Below, piece by piece: positions 62,975-64,000 of a stretch of 64,000 nt of DNA. The stretch's first letter is position 1, and each line of letters opens with the position of its first letter. Under the pieces are notes generated by a model that had not been told where the DNA came from, searched no databases, and saw only the letters and a program-made list of their open reading frames with translations. The position numbers and the translations under genes were made by a program. The stretch comes from Rhodospirillaceae bacterium. GTDB lineage: Bacteria > Pseudomonadota > Alphaproteobacteria > Rhodospirillales > Rhodospirillaceae. The stretch spans positions 434,001 through 498,000 of the forward strand of contig JAVJSV010000016.1 of the NCBI GenBank assembly GCA_040219235.1, given 5' to 3'.

Positions 62975-63688
62975 ATGATCAAGACCGCCTCAACTCCGTC
63001 TGCGTTGGTCCTCTTTTCGGGAGGACAGGATTCCACAGCCTGCCTGGCCTGGGCCTTGGACCGCTACGACACTGTAGAAACCATCGGCTTCGACTATGGC
63101 CAGCGCCACCATATTGAACTGACCTGCCGGACTACGGTCCTCGACCAGCTGCGCACCAAATTCCCAGCCTGGGGCAACCACCTGGGCGCAGATCATACCG
63201 TTGATCTCGGCTATCTCAGCGCCTTGGGAGAAACGGCCATGACCCATGATACGGCGATCGAAATGGGAGACGCCGGGCTGCCCACCACTTTTGTACCGGG
63301 GCGCAATCTGGCGTTTCTGACTGCTGCGGCGGCCCTGGCCTATCGGCGCGGGATCAGCGTCTTGGTGGGCGGTATGTGCGAAACCGACTATTCCGGCTAC
63401 CCGGATTGCCGCAGAGACACCCTGGATGCCATGGAACTGGCGCTCAGCCGTGGCTTGGATCGACCGGTCTCCATCGTAACACCGCTGATGAAACTGGATA
63501 AAGCGGCCACCTGGGGCCTTACAGAGACCCTCGGCGGTGATACCCTCACCGACCTGATCATCGAGCACACGCACACCTGCTATCGCGGCGACCGCACGCA
63601 CCGGCACGCCTGGGGCTATGGCTGTGATGACTGCTTTGCCTGCGACCTCCGATCAGCAGGTTATGCCAAGTACAAGGCCACACCATGA
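62975..63688 (+). CDS. queC: 7-cyano-7-deazaguanine synthase QueC
   Basis: 237 residues. ATP-dependent enzyme converting 7-carboxy-7-deazaguanine to preQ0. PP-loop FSGGQDSTA (about 14-22) and zinc-binding cysteines at the C-terminal end ([20 protein letters not shown]). Divergent from queD across 178 bases. The queE gene follows 11 bases later and is co-transcribed. Confidence 0.95.
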   Translation: MIKTASTPSALVLFSGGQDSTACLAWALDRYDTVETIGFDYGQRHHIELTCRTTVLDQLRTKFPAWGNHLGADHTVDLGYLSALGETAMTHDTAIEMGDAGLPTTFVPGRNLAFLTAAAALAYRRGISVLVGGMCETDYSGYPDCRRDTLDAMELALSRGLDRPVSIVTPLMKLDKAATWGLTETLGGDTLTDLIIEHTHTCYRGDRTHRHAWGYGCDDCFACDLRSAGYAKYKATP

Positions 63689-63698
63689 CCTACGCACC

Positions 63699-64000
63699 AT
63701 GACATACGCCGTTAAAGAGATTCATTACACCCTGCAGGGCGAAGGCGCTCATACCGGACGTGCGGCTGTATTTTGCCGCTTCACGGGCTGCAACTTATGG
63801 TCTGGCCGGGAAGAAGATCGCGCCACGGCCCAATGCCAGTTCTGCGATACAGATTTCGTCGGTACCGATGGCGCAGGCGGCGGGTCGTTTAAACAAGCAG
63901 ATGCCCTTGCCAATAAAATAGCTGGCTATTGGCCTAACACTCAAAACGGCACACGCTATGTGGTGTTCACCGGCGGCGAACCTCTGCTGCAGCTCGACGC
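63699..64000 (+). CDS. queE: 7-carboxy-7-deazaguanine synthase QueE, N-terminal part
   Basis: The first 100 codons of a radical SAM enzyme, cut by the right edge. The frame reads MTYAVKEIHYTLQGEGAHTG, then FCRFTGCNLWSG and CQFCDTDF; the cysteines of CRFTGC and CQFC bind the 4Fe-4S cluster, with the enlarged loop typical of proteobacterial QueE. The SAM-binding TGGEPLLQ is also visible. Uses 6-carboxytetrahydropterin from QueD to make CDG. A neighbouring ATG at 63685 overlaps the queC stop in another frame and is not used. Confidence 0.93.
   Translation, partial: MTYAVKEIHYTLQGEGAHTGRAAVFCRFTGCNLWSGREEDRATAQCQFCDTDFVGTDGAGGGSFKQADALANKIAGYWPNTQNGTRYVVFTGGEPLLQLD

Overview
The window is a contiguous chromosomal segment of an alphaproteobacterium. 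This rests on the gene content: GcrA and PopZ (alphaproteobacterial cell-cycle and polarity proteins), a DUF1491 protein, the dgt-argS-SPOR-nagZ order, and the pcm / tolC / popZ / valS gene set. Several TonB-dependent receptors with an IclR regulator, TAT-exported flavoproteins, MotA and a type I secretion locus suggest a free-living, probably aquatic, heterotroph. I cannot place it below class with confidence. No rRNA genes, CRISPR arrays, complete insertion sequences or phage genes were seen.

Layout. 1-5.4 kb: housekeeping block dgt-argS-SPOR protein-nagZ (minus, overlapping genes) with divergent erpA. 5.4-8.1 kb: first TonB-dependent receptor. 8.3-9.1 kb: xthA. 9.1-13.5 kb: accessory, AT-richer patch with tandem repeats, an orphan XRE regulator with its own palindrome, a TAT-exported aldo/keto reductase, a BrnT/BrnA toxin-antitoxin pair, a truncated XRE antitoxin, and several small genes missed by a 60-residue cutoff. 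The toxin-antitoxin insert is bracketed by a 97-bp direct repeat of the reductase gene's 3' end. 13.5-14.3 kb: secreted protein of seven 33-residue two-cysteine repeats. 14.3-18.8 kb: ilvD and valS.

18.8-28.8 kb: a block between valS and popZ, which are normally neighbours in alphaproteobacteria. It holds a tandem pair of exported NmrA-like proteins overlapping a DUF2177 membrane protein, an orphan histidine kinase, a relic of a second DUF2177 gene, two more TonB-dependent receptors and an IclR regulator. 28.8-31.9 kb: popZ, tolC and a Pcm-like methyltransferase. 32.1-32.3 kb: tRNA-Cys and tRNA-Asn behind a good sigma70-type promoter. 32.5-40.4 kb: type I secretion genes (TolC-like, ABC ATPase, HlyD adaptor) interleaved with a CHASE2-class III nucleotide cyclase and followed by an MBL-fold hydrolase. 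40.7-44.6 kb: gcrA, modA, DUF1491, motA and an unknown helical protein. 44.6-50.7 kb: a MATE transporter and a MacAB-like three-gene export operon.

50.7-62.4 kb: a metabolic cluster of two minus-strand operons. One has a nitrilase-fold protein lacking the catalytic Cys and Lys, two small proteins and a GlcD-type flavoprotein. The other has two TAT-exported flavin amine oxidases and a cupin. Around them are an MDR reductase, an NmrA-like reductase, a PAS protein and an amidase. 62.4-64 kb: queuosine precursor genes queD, queC and queE (cut by the window end); this QueD lacks the usual catalytic cysteine.

The most interesting non-routine signals are the 97-bp gene-end duplication bracketing brnTA, the catalytically substituted nitrilase in an oxidase cluster, the cysteine repeat protein, the cyclase/MBL pair around the secretion genes, and the Cys-less QueD.
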